Source: Penium margaritaceum
Lineage: Eukaryota > Streptophyta > Zygnematophyceae > Desmidiales > Peniaceae
Direction: 5' to 3'
DNA: 64,000 nucleotides
NCBI GenBank assembly: GCA_023375785.1
Contig: SZWC01006836.1
Location: forward strand, 5,230-69,229
A model generated the notes under the pieces. That model saw nothing but the letters and a program-made list of their open reading frames with translations, made no database searches and was not told the origin of the DNA. Below are positions 46,520 through 57,840 of this stretch, piece after piece (the stretch's first letter is position 1; every line of letters begins with the position of its first letter). Both the position numbers and the translations under genes were made by a program.

Positions 46520-47460
46520 GTGTCTGGTGCCTCGCAATACCTGGCGCAACAACATAATCTACGCCAGCAACACACAGTGATATCCGTCCTTGGTCCCACT
46601 CTGGGTGCCAGCCGCAGGCAAAAGGACTTTGAGACGCCGCCGCCACCGCTTCAAGCCGGCGAGCAGTTCCGGAGCTGGGAGCTCAGCTTTCGCATCTGGG
46701 CGCAGGGTGAGGGCCTATGGGCATACTACACCCTGCTGTATGACGCCACCATGGCCGACCAGCTGTATGACGCTGGTCGTGCCGTCCGGGCTCTCGTCCC
46801 TATCGCCCATCCGGCTTCCCGCCTCGCCCTTGAGCCCTTCTTAGGTGACTTCACCGATGGCGCCACCCCAGACCCTACAGCCGCATGGCCATTCTCATTC
46901 GTCCCCATCGCCTGTCTAGCGACGCTGAGACAAGCCGCCTGCTGCAGGAGTTCAACTCCCTGCACATGGGGGAGACCGAAACGATCACCTACTACTGGCA
47001 GTGGGCGGGGGACATCCTTCGTCCCCTCGGAAAATCTGCCCCACCCCTTTGGTCGCACTCCTCACCATCGAGTGTGGTGCCACCGAAGCGTACTCGGACG
47101 TCTTTATCCACTACCCTATCGACATTCTCTCCACCATGGCGGCCCAGGGTACCCTCCTGTCCTGGGCATACGAGCTCTTCCTCCGCATTGAGGAAGCTCG
47201 TCTGGAGCCCCGACTCCAGCGCACGGAGGCCGTCGCCTTCCCTGTCGTCGCCTCCGTGGCCGTCGCCTCCCCCGCCGCAGCTACCTCATCATCATCGGGG
47301 AAGAAGAAGCGTCGGACCAAGAAAGGCAAAGGTCAAGAGCAGCAGCAGCAACATCAGTCGTCGACTGGACCCAGCGCTGGCAGCTCGGTCTGCCACAACT
47401 GTGGCCAGCCCGGGCACGGGTGGTACACGTGCCCTCTACCGACGAATGAGGCGTGCGTCA
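46520..47460 (+). pseudogene. copia-4 gag with CCHC knuckle
   Basis: Segments are 'FETPPPPLQAGEQFRSWELS' (gag N-terminal domain), 'SRLLQEFNSLHMGETETITY', 'QGTLLSWAYELFLRIEEARL' and the zinc knuckle 'CHNCGQPGHGWYTC' at 47391-47432. This is the UBN2-type copia gag that builds particles and binds RNA. The last part runs into the protease region. Fossil with a small number of breaks. Confidence 0.85.
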
Positions 47461-47921
47461 TCCCCACCATGTGTCGCCAGCGTGAGCGCCGTCTCGCCTC
47501 TGCCACCGTGACTGTCACTGGCTCTGACACCTCCACCTCATCCAACAGCTCCACCACTCCGGTTGCTTCACCGGTCGCACCGACACCACCGCCACAGCCG
47601 TCGGCGCCGGTGCAGTCCTTCTACCTGGGCTCCGGCGCCATCACCCCGCACTCCTTCTACACTCCGGGGCCATGCTTTTGCGAGCACCAGCCGGAGCAGT
47701 TCATCGCGCTCCAACTCGGCCTCCCTCACCCTCCTCCCCAGGGAAGTGCGAGTTGCATCACTTCCTTCTCCCCTGTCCAGCCCCGCATGACTGAGATTGA
47801 GCTATGGTCATGCCCCGTCTCTTCGTCTGTCTCGTCGTCTCTCATGGTCTCCGCTACCCCCTCCCAGGAAGATGTTGCTTGGGTTATCTATTGGTAGTCT
47901 TGATTCGCACCTCCTTCCTCC

Positions 47922-48209
47922 GTGTTCGTGTCCCTTGCTTGTTGCCATGTGACTGTTAGTGATCTTGCGACCCCGGTCAAAGACCCTGCTGAGACCTGGA
48001 TCATCGACTCCGGGGCCACGCATCACATGACGGCCTATCGTGAGGCCTTTAGTATGCCCGGTCCTGTAGGCAATGTTTCCGGTGTCCAGAAAGGCTCAGG
48101 CCAGGTGTTTCCTGTCCGTGGTATTGGCGTCGCTTGTTTCTGTGGTCCCTCTGGTGACGTCTTTCTGACCGATGTCCTCTTCGTCCCTGGTCTTGAGCTT
48201 AGCCTTTAG
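47922..48209 (+). pseudogene. copia-4 aspartic protease region
   Basis: 'TWIIDSGATHHMTAYREAFS' contains the D-S-G aspartic protease site of copia elements, which cuts the polyprotein. It lies directly after gag and before the gag-pre-integrase domain. Confidence 0.85.
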
Positions 48210-48230
48210 TCCGTCACTGCCCTTGACTGC

Positions 48231-49330
48231 ATGAGCATGGACGTTATGCACTCGCGTGGTGTTGGCACTGTGTCGTTGCGTCTGTCCGGTCTTGTCATAC
48301 TGTACGCCACCGCCCGTGGCAACCTGTGGCATGTACCTCGTCTATCTTCCTCTCCTTCCGTCTCCTCCTCGTTAGCCGCCATAGGCCATGTGTTTGTCAC
48401 CAGCACGCTTTCTCCTCAGCACACTCGCCTCTCGCACCGCAGCCTTTGCCACGTCCACTCTGCCACCGTAGACAGCATGCTCCACACCCAGCCGGCCAAG
48501 GGCCTTGACCCAGAGACTTTTCCCCTCCCGTGTCCAACTGAGTGCATTGACTGCGCTCAAGGGAAGATGCACCTGTCCATGTATCCCTTGTCTTCCTCCC
48601 TCGACCTTGTCCATTCGGACGTCATGGGTCCTCTCCCTACTGAGTCCGTTGGCGAGCATGGTCGCTACACCCTTACCCTCACTGACGACTATTCTCGCTA
48701 CCGCTGGGTCTTTTGCCTTCGGCAGAAGAGAGATGTTACCCATACCATCCAGGACTGGCTTGTCCTTGCGGAGCACGAGTGTGGCCGCTCTCTCCGCCGA
48801 TTTCGCTCCGATCGCGGCGGTGAGTACCTGGGTGAACCCACAACCTTTCTCGCCTCTCGCGGAAGTTGCCATGAAACGTCTACGCCTTACACATCCGCCC
48901 AGAACGGTGTCTCCGAACGGTGGAACCGCACTATGGCCGACGCCGTCCACACCATGCGGGTTGAGTTTGATCTCTCCAATGGCTTCTATTTTGAAGCCAT
49001 GGCCTACATGACTTGGGTCTGGAACCGGATTCCGCACGGTCCCCTTCCCCGCCAGTCCACATCGTACCAGCATTGGTGCGGTCAGAGAGCTGACCTCCGC
49101 CCGGCTCGCGTCTGGGGCTGCGTGGTCATTGTGTGGCTGCACGTCCCGTAGCAGGGCGGCAAGCTCGCCCCTCGCGGATGCCCCTGCACCTTCCTCGGTG
49201 TCTCTCCTCAGTCTAAGGCCTGGCACTTGTGGGATCCCTCCCAGCACTACATCATTGAGTCCCGGGACGCCCTCTTCTTCAAGGACCTGTTTCCTCACGA
49301 CCTCAATCACTCCAGCTCATCCGTGTCTAT
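48231..49330 (+). pseudogene. copia-4 gag-pre-integrase and integrase
   Basis: The frame at 48231-49151 (306 codons) has the His/His...Cys/Cys zinc domain ('HRSLCHVHSATVDSML' to 'CIDCAQGKM'), then core segments 'LDLVHSDVMGPLPTES', 'LTDDYSRYRWVFCL', 'RFRSDRGGEYLGEPTT' and 'TPYTSAQNGVSERWNRTMAD'. These carry the Asp, Asp and Glu expected for integration. The C-terminal 'WDPSQHYIIESRDALFFKDL' part follows. Long minus-strand frames here are antisense shadows. Confidence 0.9.
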
Positions 49331-49389
49331 CCCATCGCGTGGGGGAGTGGTGAGTCCGTCCTCCGTCTTACCGCTTCCGGATGACACGG

Positions 49390-49870
49390 CCCCCAGTCCC
49401 TCCGAGGCGGCAGCCCCAGTCACGTCCGCTGGTTCCTCCGAGCCGGCACCCCCAGTCGCGTCCGCTGGTCCCTCTGGGGCGGCACCCCCAGTCCAGTCTG
49501 CTAGTCCCTCTGGGCCAACACCTCCAGTCGCGTCCGCTGGTCCCTCCGGGCCGGCACCCCCAGTCGCGTCCGCTGTTCCCTCCGGGGCGGCACCCCCAGT
49601 CGAGTCTGCTAGTCCCTCGGGGCCAACACCTCCAGTCGCGTCCGCTGGTCCCTCCGGGCCGGCACCCCCAGTCGCGTCCGTTGGTCCCTCCGGGCCAGCA
49701 ACCCCAGTCGCGCCCGCTGGTCCCTCCGGGCCGGCAGCCCTAGCCGCATGTGCTGGTCCCTCTGGGCCGGCACCCCTAGTCGCATCTGCTGGTCTCTCCG
49801 GGCCAGTAGACTCAGTTGCGTCCGTTGCTCCCACCGGGCCAGCATCCCCGTCCGCCTCCATCAGCCCGAC
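49390..49870 (+). repeat. Coding minisatellite (12-codon unit) in copia-4
   Basis: A 36-bp unit encoding 'VASAGPSGPAPP' and variants repeats about 12-13 times, alternating with 'VESASPSGPTPP'. It is in frame for plus-strand translation and lies between integrase and RT. Probable flexible linker; copies are much more regular than in copia-3. Confidence 0.9.
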
Positions 49871-50024
49871 GGACTCAGTGCCGTCACCTGCCCTGCCACG
49901 CTACACGCGTGGCCTAGGCGGCAGCCTCCGACCCAGACCGTCGGTGAGCGCGCAGACCGTCGCTTTGCGCTCCGTGGCGCCTTGAACCCCCCTGGCTCCA
50001 CGTGTCTCCTTTGTTCCCACGGTC

Positions 50025-51500
50025 ATGAGTGGGGACCCTGGCACCAAGGCCCTCTACCTGACCACCTTGACTATCATTGCAGACCTCCACTGGGGCTGCA
50101 CACTGGGCTACGCCATGCTGCATCGTGAGCATCGGTGCGCTCTCGTGGCTGTTCTCGTGCACATCCCACCTGGGGCACGACATGCACACGCTCTCTTTGT
50201 CCGCTCCATAGCACGCCCGGTGGATCCAGACACCTTACGCGAGGCACGAGCCTCTCCTAAGGCCGCACACTGGGACGCTGCCTGCACTGATGAGCTCACC
50301 GCTATCCGATAGCACCACGTGTATGACCTCGTCGACCTTCCCCTAGGACGGAAGGCCATCGGCGCCAAGTGGGTCTTTCGGCGCAAGTGGAAGCCCGACG
50401 GGTCCTTGGACAAGTACAAGGCCTGCCTTTCAGCCAAGGGGTTTGTCCAGATTCCTGGGGTCGATTACGACCAGATCTTCACCCCAGTTGGCCGGTTCTC
50501 CACTAGCCGGGCACTCTTCAGTCTGGTCGCCCAGAATGGGTGGGAGCTTTTCTCCATGGTGCACTGGAGGGTGAGGAGCTCTACATGGTGTAGCCCCCAG
50601 GCTTCGACGATGGCACTGGGAGAGTCTGGCGATTGTGCAAGGCCTTGTATGGCTTGAAGCAGTCGCCTCGGTGCTGGAACCAAGAGATCAGTGGCATGCT
50701 CCTTCGTGGTGGGCTCCAGCGCAGCATCGCTGACCCCGCACCGTTTGTCAGTCCACAATGCCAGACTTTTGCCGCTGTTTTGGTGTACGTCAATGATCTG
50801 CTCATTGCATCGCCAAACACGGCTGTCATCCAGCGTGTCAAGGATCTACTGAACGCCGCCTACCAGATGAAGGACCTTGGGTCTGCTAGGGTCTTCCTGG
50901 GCATGGAACTCGAGCATGATCGCTCCCAGGGTGTCTTGCACATCCACCAGGCCGCCTATGTGTAGACGCTGTCCACCCGCTTTGCTAAGGACNACCAAGA
51001 GATCAGTGGCATGCTCCTTCGTGGTGGGCTCCAGCGCAGCATCGCTGACCCCGCACCGTTTGTCAGTCCACAATGCCAGACTTTTGCCGCTGTTTTGGTG
51101 TACGTCAATGATCTGCTCATTGCATCGCCAAACACGGCTGTCATCTAGCGTGTCAAGGATCTACTGAACGCCGCCTACCAGATGAAGGACCTTGGGTCTG
51201 CTAGGGTCTTCCTGGGCATGGAACTCGAGCATGATCGCTCCCAGGGTGTCTTGCACATCCACCAGGCCGCCTATGTGTAGACGCTGTCCACCCGCTTTGC
51301 TAAGGACCTGCCACTCGTGCAAAGCGCATCCTTACCCATGTCACCCGATGGCCAGGCAAAGCTAAAGAGTCCTGACCCAGCCGTCGTGGGGGAGCCAGCT
51401 GACGTGACCACGTACCTGCGAGTCATCGGGTCACTGATGTTCCAGGCGACGACGACGCGCTCCGACATAGCGTTCGCCGTCAACCTCTTGGCCCAGTTCT
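50025..51500 (+). pseudogene. copia-4 reverse transcriptase (with assembly gap)
   Basis: Segments in order are 'AHWDAACTDELTAIR', 'KWKPDGSLDKYKACLSAKGF', 'IPGVDYDQIFTPVGRFSTSR', 'KALYGLKQSPRCWNQEISGM', 'AAVLVYVNDLLIAS', 'MKDLGSARVFLGMELEHDRS' and 'RSDIAFAVNLLAQFSQEP'. A one-base gap at 50993 lies between two copies of the same RT stretch (about 50685-50992 and 50994-51306), so the RT appears partly doubled for assembly reasons. Confidence 0.9.
50685..51306. other. Assembly gap (50993) flanked by near-identical 307-bp copies
   Basis: The stretch 'accaagagatcagtggcatg' to 'cgctttgctaaggac' occurs before and after a single N. Only about one base differs between the copies. Best explained as unmerged contig ends. 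Confidence 0.9.
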
Positions 51501-51539
51501 CTCAGGAGCCGCGTCACCTCCACTTCGAGGTCGCGATCC

Positions 51540-52076
51540 GAGTACTGCGCTATGTTGTCTCGACTCCTCGGCGAGGTCTCATGTTCCACCGTCAACCGTT
51601 TGTTGTCGCAGTGGGCTACACCGATAGTGCGACTCTTTCCGTCCGGCAGTCTGGACGGCAAGATTCGCACAGGTTGGATCTTTCTGATTGGTGGCACTGC
51701 AGTGTCCTGGCGCAGTGGCAAGCAGGGATGCATTGCACGTAGCAGTGCTGAGGTTGAGTACGTTGCTCTTGGCGCAGGTGCGTGTGAGAGTGTGTGGTTG
51801 CGTCGTGTGTTGTCTGAGCTACGCCAGTCCGTCGCATCCATCACGTTGCACTGTGACTATGAGAGTGCCATGGCCATCGCTGACAATGACAGCGTGCATC
51901 ACACACGCACAAAGTACATCAATGTTGAGTATCATTATGTGCGTTTGTTGTTGCATGACGGTAGCGTCAGCATTGTGTGGATTGAGACAGCACATCAGTT
52001 GGCTGACTTCATGTCCAAGGCACTGAAGCGCGACTCGTTCAAGAAGGCTGTGACTTCAGTCGGCGTGCGTCCGTGA
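51540..52076 (+). pseudogene. copia-4 RNase H
   Basis: The frame at 51552-52076 has 'GCIARSSAEVEYVALGAGAC', 'HCDYESAMAIADNDSVHHTR', 'NVEYHYVRLLLHDGSVSIVW' and 'HQLADFMSKALKRDSFKKAV', the standard copia RNase H ending shortly before the polypurine tract. Confidence 0.9.
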
Positions 52077-52173
52077 GTGACTCTCTCTGTCCTTGCCTAC
52101 GTCTGTGCTTGGCCTGGGGTAGTCTAGTTGTTGATTGTGTCTCTTCCCGCACATTTGCACTACGCCTGTGAGT

Positions 52174-52183
52174 CATGGGGGAG
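52174..52183 (+). other. copia-4 polypurine tract
   Basis: 'catgggggag' directly before TGTTGG. Confidence 0.85.
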
Positions 52184-52761
52184 TGTTGGTTTTCGTGCAT
52201 CTCTCATTGTACTCTATTGTGTCCTCCCGAGTTGTGTACATCGGCGTGCAGATGATTGACGGTGAGACTTGACACAGCTGGAGTGTCGCTCGGTGGAGCC
52301 GACGCACGCTGAGGCCCACTCACTCGTCGCTGGAGCCTCCTCCCTCTGGCGATGCGCTCAGCTCCATCGGCAGTCCTCCTCGGTGGTCGGGCCGCCGGCA
52401 GTCACTGCCATTGCGGATGCACTCTGCATGCATCTAGCGCTGTGTCTGCTTATGACATTGCGTCTTCGGCATCATGCGATGCCTAGGGTCCATGTCTTCT
52501 GTTGTATGGCCCTGTTTGGCATCGTTGATTGTCGTAGGCACTACATGGATTCGTGCAGCCATAACTTCTTGTAGCTGTTTTCCTAGCTGATTCTGAACGC
52601 ACGACTGCGTTTGTGGTGTTGGTATTATGGTATGGTCCAGTTTTCAGGCAAAACGGACGACGCCCGGGTTTTTGAGCTGTCGGGCGTCTGGCAGGGCTCA
52701 CCGAGAAAACCCTGCCTGCCAGAAAATAGGTCTAGCACTATTTTCTGATTGGCTGGTTAGC
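52184..52761 (+). repeat. copia-4 3' LTR, first portion
   Basis: Aligns with 43981-44560. Interrupted at TTAGC by gypsy-5 and resumes at 61789. Confidence 0.9.
52757..52761. repeat. gypsy-5 target-site duplication, left
   Basis: TTAGC, repeated at 61784-61788. The uninterrupted copia-4 5' LTR reads 'tagttagctgagtaac' here. Confidence 0.9.
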
Positions 52762-53162
52762 TGTAGAGCGAAAACGTTTTGACGTTTTCGCAAATTTAAG
52801 TCAAAACTGCTTGCCAAACTCTGACCATGCCAGCTGGCACGGTCAAGTTTGGATCCATGTGGCAGTTACAAAAGACAAAAGGGGTCCTAAGGTCGCATTC
52901 TGACTTCCGCGAGGAGAAAGACCCAAAATCGCATATGAGATGTCGCGATGCATCTTTTTATNTGTAGAGCGAAAACGTTTTGACGTTTTCGCAAATTTAA
53001 GTCAAAACTGCTTGCCAAACTCTGACCATGCCAGCTGGCACGGTCAAGTTTGGATCCATGTGGCAGTTACAAAAGACAAAAGGGGTCCTAAGGTCGCATT
53101 CTGACTTCCGCGAGGAGAAAGACCCAAAATCGCATATGAGATGTCGCGATGCATCTTTTTAT
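52762..53162. other. Assembly gap (52962) flanked by identical 200-bp copies
   Basis: Both copies run from 'tgtagagcgaaaacg' to 'gcatctttttat'. The fourth instance of the same gap signature in this window. Confidence 0.9.
52768..52791 (+). repeat. Perfect hairpin at the start of gypsy-5 LTR
   Basis: Arms 'gcgaaaacgt' and 'acgttttcgc' around loop 'tttg'. The 3' LTR version at 61236-61259 has 'gtgaaaacgt' and 'acgttttcac', changed in both arms so pairing is kept. Also present at 52969-52992 in the gap duplicate. Confidence 0.9.
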
Positions 53163-53211
53163 GAAGAGATGCATCATAGACACCAATATTTAGAAGCACG
53201 TGAGAGATTTT

Positions 53212-53218
53212 TATAAAA
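53212..53218 (+). promoter_or_regulatory. TATA box of gypsy-5 5' LTR
   Basis: 'tataaaa' in 'gagatttttataaaaacct', also at 61479-61485 in the 3' LTR. A good core-promoter candidate. Confidence 0.6.
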
Positions 53219-53520
53219 ACCTATAGATTAATCCACCGACGGGAAGAAATTGTACAAAACAGACTCTCGACTAAAAGGAAAGAGAGCACGAAATGAAGTG
53301 GGTGTCACATCGGATACGATTGTGACATAATCATAACTTCGTACACGAATACACGTCGTAGCTTCGAAATGGGTAGTTACGCTCTATGACGACGCGACGC
53401 GGTGAGACCCGTGTGACAAACGGGCATCGTCGGCAAAGCCGACCTCATTCGTGACCATTCGTGACTGAAATACCGAGAGCTCCACCCTTTCGACGTGACG
53501 TACTCTACCGAGTCCTACAC

Positions 53521-53533
53521 TGGCATCAGAGTC
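53521..53533 (+). other. gypsy-5 primer-binding site
   Basis: TGGCATCAGAGTC one base after the LTR, a variant of the initiator-Met-tRNA site. Confidence 0.75.
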
Positions 53534-54578
53534 AGTCGTCTTTCGACTGCAGCCCTAGCACACACTCGTCTAATGGCGTGACCCAGTCGAGCCGACCGCG
53601 ACAAGTCTACCACGTGAGACGCGCTAGGAGACCCGAATGAGGGTTGCAAACTCCACAGATTTTGCTTCTACACCCTCGCTTGGCATACAACTGCAAACAC
53701 GGTCGCAGAAGCATCCTGACGCGCAAAACGGGCCCCGGCAGAGAGGCAAGACAGCGAGTTTCGACAGCAGCCACCTCCGCCGCGACAGCAAGGACCCCTG
53801 CTGCAAAAGCAATTTCTAGGCCGTGGGGAAAGGCGAACTGAGCCGCCACCCACATTTTTCCACTCCGTGGAGGTCGTCGTTGTCTAAGAGGAGCCAAAAA
53901 CAGGACAAGAGGTGGACCCGGGCCCAAGAACTTCAAAAATTCATCGCTTCCACAAGAAAGCTCCGATTGACATGCCGTTTTTTTTGTTGGATTCGTATTA
54001 GAAATATCTATCTATTTGTGGGATATTAGATACCTGATTGTGCCACTTAGTGGTGGCTAGTTTAGGTCATATTAATATCTTTGCATGTTGTGGTTTCCTT
54101 TTTGCTCCTTACCTCTTGATCCTCCTCTCAGATTGAGTGAGTAAACATCCTCTTTGATTAGGAGAGCGGTGTGGTAGTTCTAAGAGTGTACGGTATTCAA
54201 AGTGAGTGAGTTAAACTCCTCCTTGTGAAAAGGCACACTTGACGACTACATGTGTGAGTTTCAAAGTGAGTGAGTGGAGCTCCTCCTTGCGAACTGCACA
54301 TTAAACTAAGGGAGTCAATCTCTAAAGGAGTGGAGGGACCTCCTCCTTGCATTTTGCACTTAGTTCCACCTACGAGAGGGATAGAGACCTGATCTTGTTG
54401 AGAAAAGAGGGTTTAAAGCAAGTACCATCGCGTAGTCGCGAGTGTGTGCTTCACCCAACAAAAAAAAAAGAAGGAGGAGGGGTAGAGCGGGCTTAAAGTG
54501 CGTGGCATTGTCGAAAGGCAAGCGTGCACCCTAGCTAGAACCTTGAAAGGGTCGTGAGATTCTTGGGTCACCGAAGCC
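53534..54578 (+). other. gypsy-5 leader
   Basis: About 1 kb without a convincing gene. It contains a loose repeat of 'gtgagtgagt(t/g)(a/g)a(a/g)ctcctccttg' at about 54200-54350 and a short A run at 54460. Confidence 0.5.
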
Positions 54579-56950
54579 ATGGCCGCTCGGGCTACCGGCT
54601 TATCCACGCACTTTGGCTGGCCGCCTCCAAAGGTTACTCGTAAAGGAAAGTGCAAGGGCCGCTCTCCGATCCGCCACACGCTACAAAAGGGAACGGGCGA
54701 TCCCGTCCCAATTCCGTCACGATATCGGGATGGAAAAAAGGGCGGGCGTCGAGGCGAGGACCATGTGATTCGTCGGGGGCAAGCTCTTGACCGCCCCTAT
54801 GGCTTGCCACCGTACACACTCGAGGTGGAAGATGGCCATGAGCACTTGATCTTTGAGACGACCGAGGGACGTGAAAGGCCCACGAAGATCTTGGGCAAGA
54901 GGCTCTCAAAGAAACTCCCGAGCCTACTTCAAAGCCGACAACAGAAGATGAACATCCTTCCAACATGGTACATGGTGATGCCGACATCGCGAATCCTCCA
55001 AAGTCGGATGAAGCCGTAGCCGAGGATGAGGTGACAAGTGACAAAGAACGTGACGATGGTGTAGCCGAAGAAGAGGAAGCTACTTCCATCGAGCTCGAAG
55101 CAAATGACGTCGCCGATGACGAGAGCGACGAGCAACAAACTGAGGATGACAGACACGATACGGAAGGAGAGGAACGCACTACCATCCCCGGACCAGTTGG
55201 AAGGCGCCGTGTTCATGTCGTGGATGACTCGGATGAGTGGGGAAAAGAGTCATCCCCAACTCGTGGTATCCGCGTTGAAGCTGCAAGGCAAGAACTCGAG
55301 ACAACCGACCCCGTGCGTGGACTAATTGAAAAGCGACACGATGCTTCTAATCTGCACACCATCGAAAGGAACAACCTCTGCCGGATGGGCCTTGCCGGCT
55401 CTCCAAGCATCCATCGCGCCTTCCTCAAAGCGATACGCCTTCACAAGGCCGAGGAAGGTGTAACAAGGCTGAAAGACAACCTGAGTAGCGAGGACTACAA
55501 TATCGTCGTGGGCATCATCGGTGAAATGGCACACAGCCACGAGAAGACGGTTGTCTCTCTGAGAACAAATGTCAGCCACGCTCACACGGTGAACCGCAAA
55601 CTCTCAGATGAGAACATCAAACTCCACAGAGAGCTCGCTGTCGCCTTACATCGTGCTGAAGAAGAAGTCAGCGCTCGAGAGATGCTCAAGGCAAAGCAAC
55701 ATGGAGTGGCACTGATTTATGAGGCAACAGCGGTTCATGCGGCAGGAGAGGCGGCTGAACGCGCTTTTGAGCGCCAGAAACAGATTCAGGCTAAAAGTCG
55801 CCAAGCAAGCTCAGCCGCCAACCAACGCGTCACAATGCAGCTTACCACCAGCGTTGGGCCACCGGCAGCAAGCTTGACAAGCCGACCTATGTTTGACTCG
55901 GCTGACAGATACGATGGTAAGTCAAATGTGCACACGTGGCTGAAGGGATTCAAACTCCAGATGCAGCTGAGAAAGATCCCCTTGGACGACTGGGGGGCAC
56001 AAGGGATGCTGGCGGTGAACCGTGAGCAGTTTGAGCAGCTTGCAGAGATATGGTTTGCAAAGAACCAGGAGGGAAATCCCACGTGGGAGGAGTTTGAGGA
56101 ACTCATGGGAGAGTTGTTCTCTCACCCTATCAACTCGCAAGCAGGAAAGGTCGAGTTGGAGAAGTTCAGGCAGGGAATCTTGACCTTAAGCCGGTATGTG
56201 GATCAGTTTTATGACACGGCCCAGCGTGTCCAGCCGCGACACATGACAGAGGAGGCAAAGATTACATTGTTCTTGAATGGGTTGGCCAGCCAACAGCTGA
56301 AGTTCCACTGTATTACTGATAAGGACCACAAGCGATGGACGAGCCTGCGAGCAGTGACAAAGTACGTCCTTGAGACGTACAATGAGAACTCGGCCTTGTG
56401 GGATACTTCGACTCTAGTGCATACAACAAGTAATGAGGCGCCGAGCCTCCTTGGGAATGGCGGAAGCAAACGTCCTTTCAATGGACAGATTGGACAACCC
56501 AAGAAAGCTCGCTTCCAGGATCAGAAGGCTCAGCAAAGTGGCACTTTCACCTGTAGAGAGTGCAACGAACCGGGGCACATTGCACGGAATTTCCCGCATC
56601 GTCAGCAACATGGTCCTCCACAAGGTCCAGCTGTCCTTCAAGGACAGGGCAACAGGCCTCATGGGGGCCTGAACCAACAAGGGATGCTAGGACACCAGCA
56701 GGGCGGTGTGCGTCCTGTTCAGGGCGGCGGTGGTGGAGCGCCAGCGGGTGCTCCAGGTGGGCAACTCGCTGGACCCCGAGGAGGCAATGGTGCTTTTGGG
56801 CGGGCACCTGGAGGACAGCAGCAGCCAGCCTTTGGAGCTGTTCAAAGGATCCGAGTGCGTGGGCGACAGCGGGGTCGTGGATGCCCTCGTGTGCTAGACG
56901 AGGTTGAGGGGTACGAGCACCATGGTACAGAGCCACGTGGACTCCAATAG
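54579..56950 (+). pseudogene. gypsy-5 gag
   Basis: Two overlapping frames. One at 54579-55019 begins 'MAARATGLSTHFGWPPP', basic. The main frame at 54965-56950 (661 codons) has an acidic N-terminal third, a coiled-coil-like middle ('AVALHRAEEEVSAREMLKAK'), and the gag capsid segment ('FDSADRYDGKSNVHTWLKGF', 'WFAKNQEGNPTWEEFEELMG', 'LEKFRQGILTLSRYVDQFYD'). A zinc-knuckle-like 'CRECNEPGHIARN' follows near 56552, then a Gly/Gln-rich tail. Gag forms the particle and binds RNA. Long compared with typical chromovirus gag because of the acidic extension, which gypsy-4 shares. Confidence 0.85.
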
Positions 56951-57143
56951 GATTTTCGCCACCCCCAGCAGTAGACAGTGGACGACTGCCCCGGGGACTT
57001 GACGGCATGGACAATGAGAGGATATTTATGTTTGTGGATGACGATGTAAAGCGATTTGAGTTCTTGTCATCGCAATATTTTTCAACAATGTTTTCATTGT
57101 TCATCCAACTGACTCTCTTTACTCTGGTCGTTTTCGTCCACTA

Positions 57144-57840
57144 ATGTACGCCACAAAGGAGAATCTTGACAACCGTTCATGCATTGTCGTAGTTACAAGG
57201 GAAAACATGGCTGACATCATCAAAGAGGCACAACAAGCTCATGAGACACAGTCATTGACAGCAGTCACGATCGCTCTGCCCGTACATGAAGGAAATGACA
57301 TGTCGCAACTGAAAGACTGGAGGTTGCTTGTAACCTTTGCACGTGGTCATCACATGTGGGAGAAGGTGGGCGATACAGTGGAGCTACGTCGAAGCTCCTA
57401 TGCCTACCGGATTTACCACTTGCAGGCAAAGCCGCCAGTGAGCTTGTTTGTACGGAAGGCTAGTGCTCATATGACCATGCAGTTTCGAGGAAGTGTCAAT
57501 GGAGCACCAACTCGAGTCCTTGGTGATACTGGGGCTGATGATTCATTTGTGAAGGCTACATTCTTGGATTCCATTGGTCTAGAATACACCCCTCGACAAG
57601 GAAAGGTGTTGGTGGGCGATAATCCAGAAGTACCAATCATCGGTGATTGTGTGGTACGGCTCTCCCCTGGATGATTGAGCACAAAGACCCGCCTCACGGT
57701 TCTTGACCTGATGGACCCATGTGACATCGTGTTGGGAGACCCTTGGTTGGTGAGCCACAAGGCAAAAATGGACTTCGAGTCAAAACTATTGCAAGTGATG
57801 AAAGGACGACGGAAGATCACCATCTCACCAATACCTCAAC
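57144..57840 (+). pseudogene. gypsy-5 aspartic protease
   Basis: 'RVLGDTGADDSFVKATFLDS' has the D-T-G-A protease site at 57525-57536, followed by 'PCDIVLGDPWLVSHKAKMDF', the usual segment after the protease. It cleaves the polyprotein. Sits directly between gag and RT. Confidence 0.85.

Larger units (their letters stand above)
52762..53519 (+). repeat. gypsy-5 5' LTR (with gap duplication)
   Basis: From TGTAGAGCG to 'gagtcctaca'. Bases 52762-52961 and 52963-53162 are the same sequence on either side of N 52962, so true length is about 557 bp. Confidence 0.9.

Noticed and set aside
48372-49861. Minus-strand frames of 312 and 184 codons
   Set aside because: They lie antisense to the copia-4 integrase and the proline-rich minisatellite, where high G+C keeps the opposite strand open.
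49390-49870. CRISPR-like regular repeat
   Set aside because: Units are contiguous without unique spacers and encode an in-frame 12-residue linker inside a copia element.
52762-53162. Tandem LTR duplication as a biological event
   Set aside because: An N base lies exactly between identical copies and the same signature occurs at three other gaps, so an assembly artefact is more likely.
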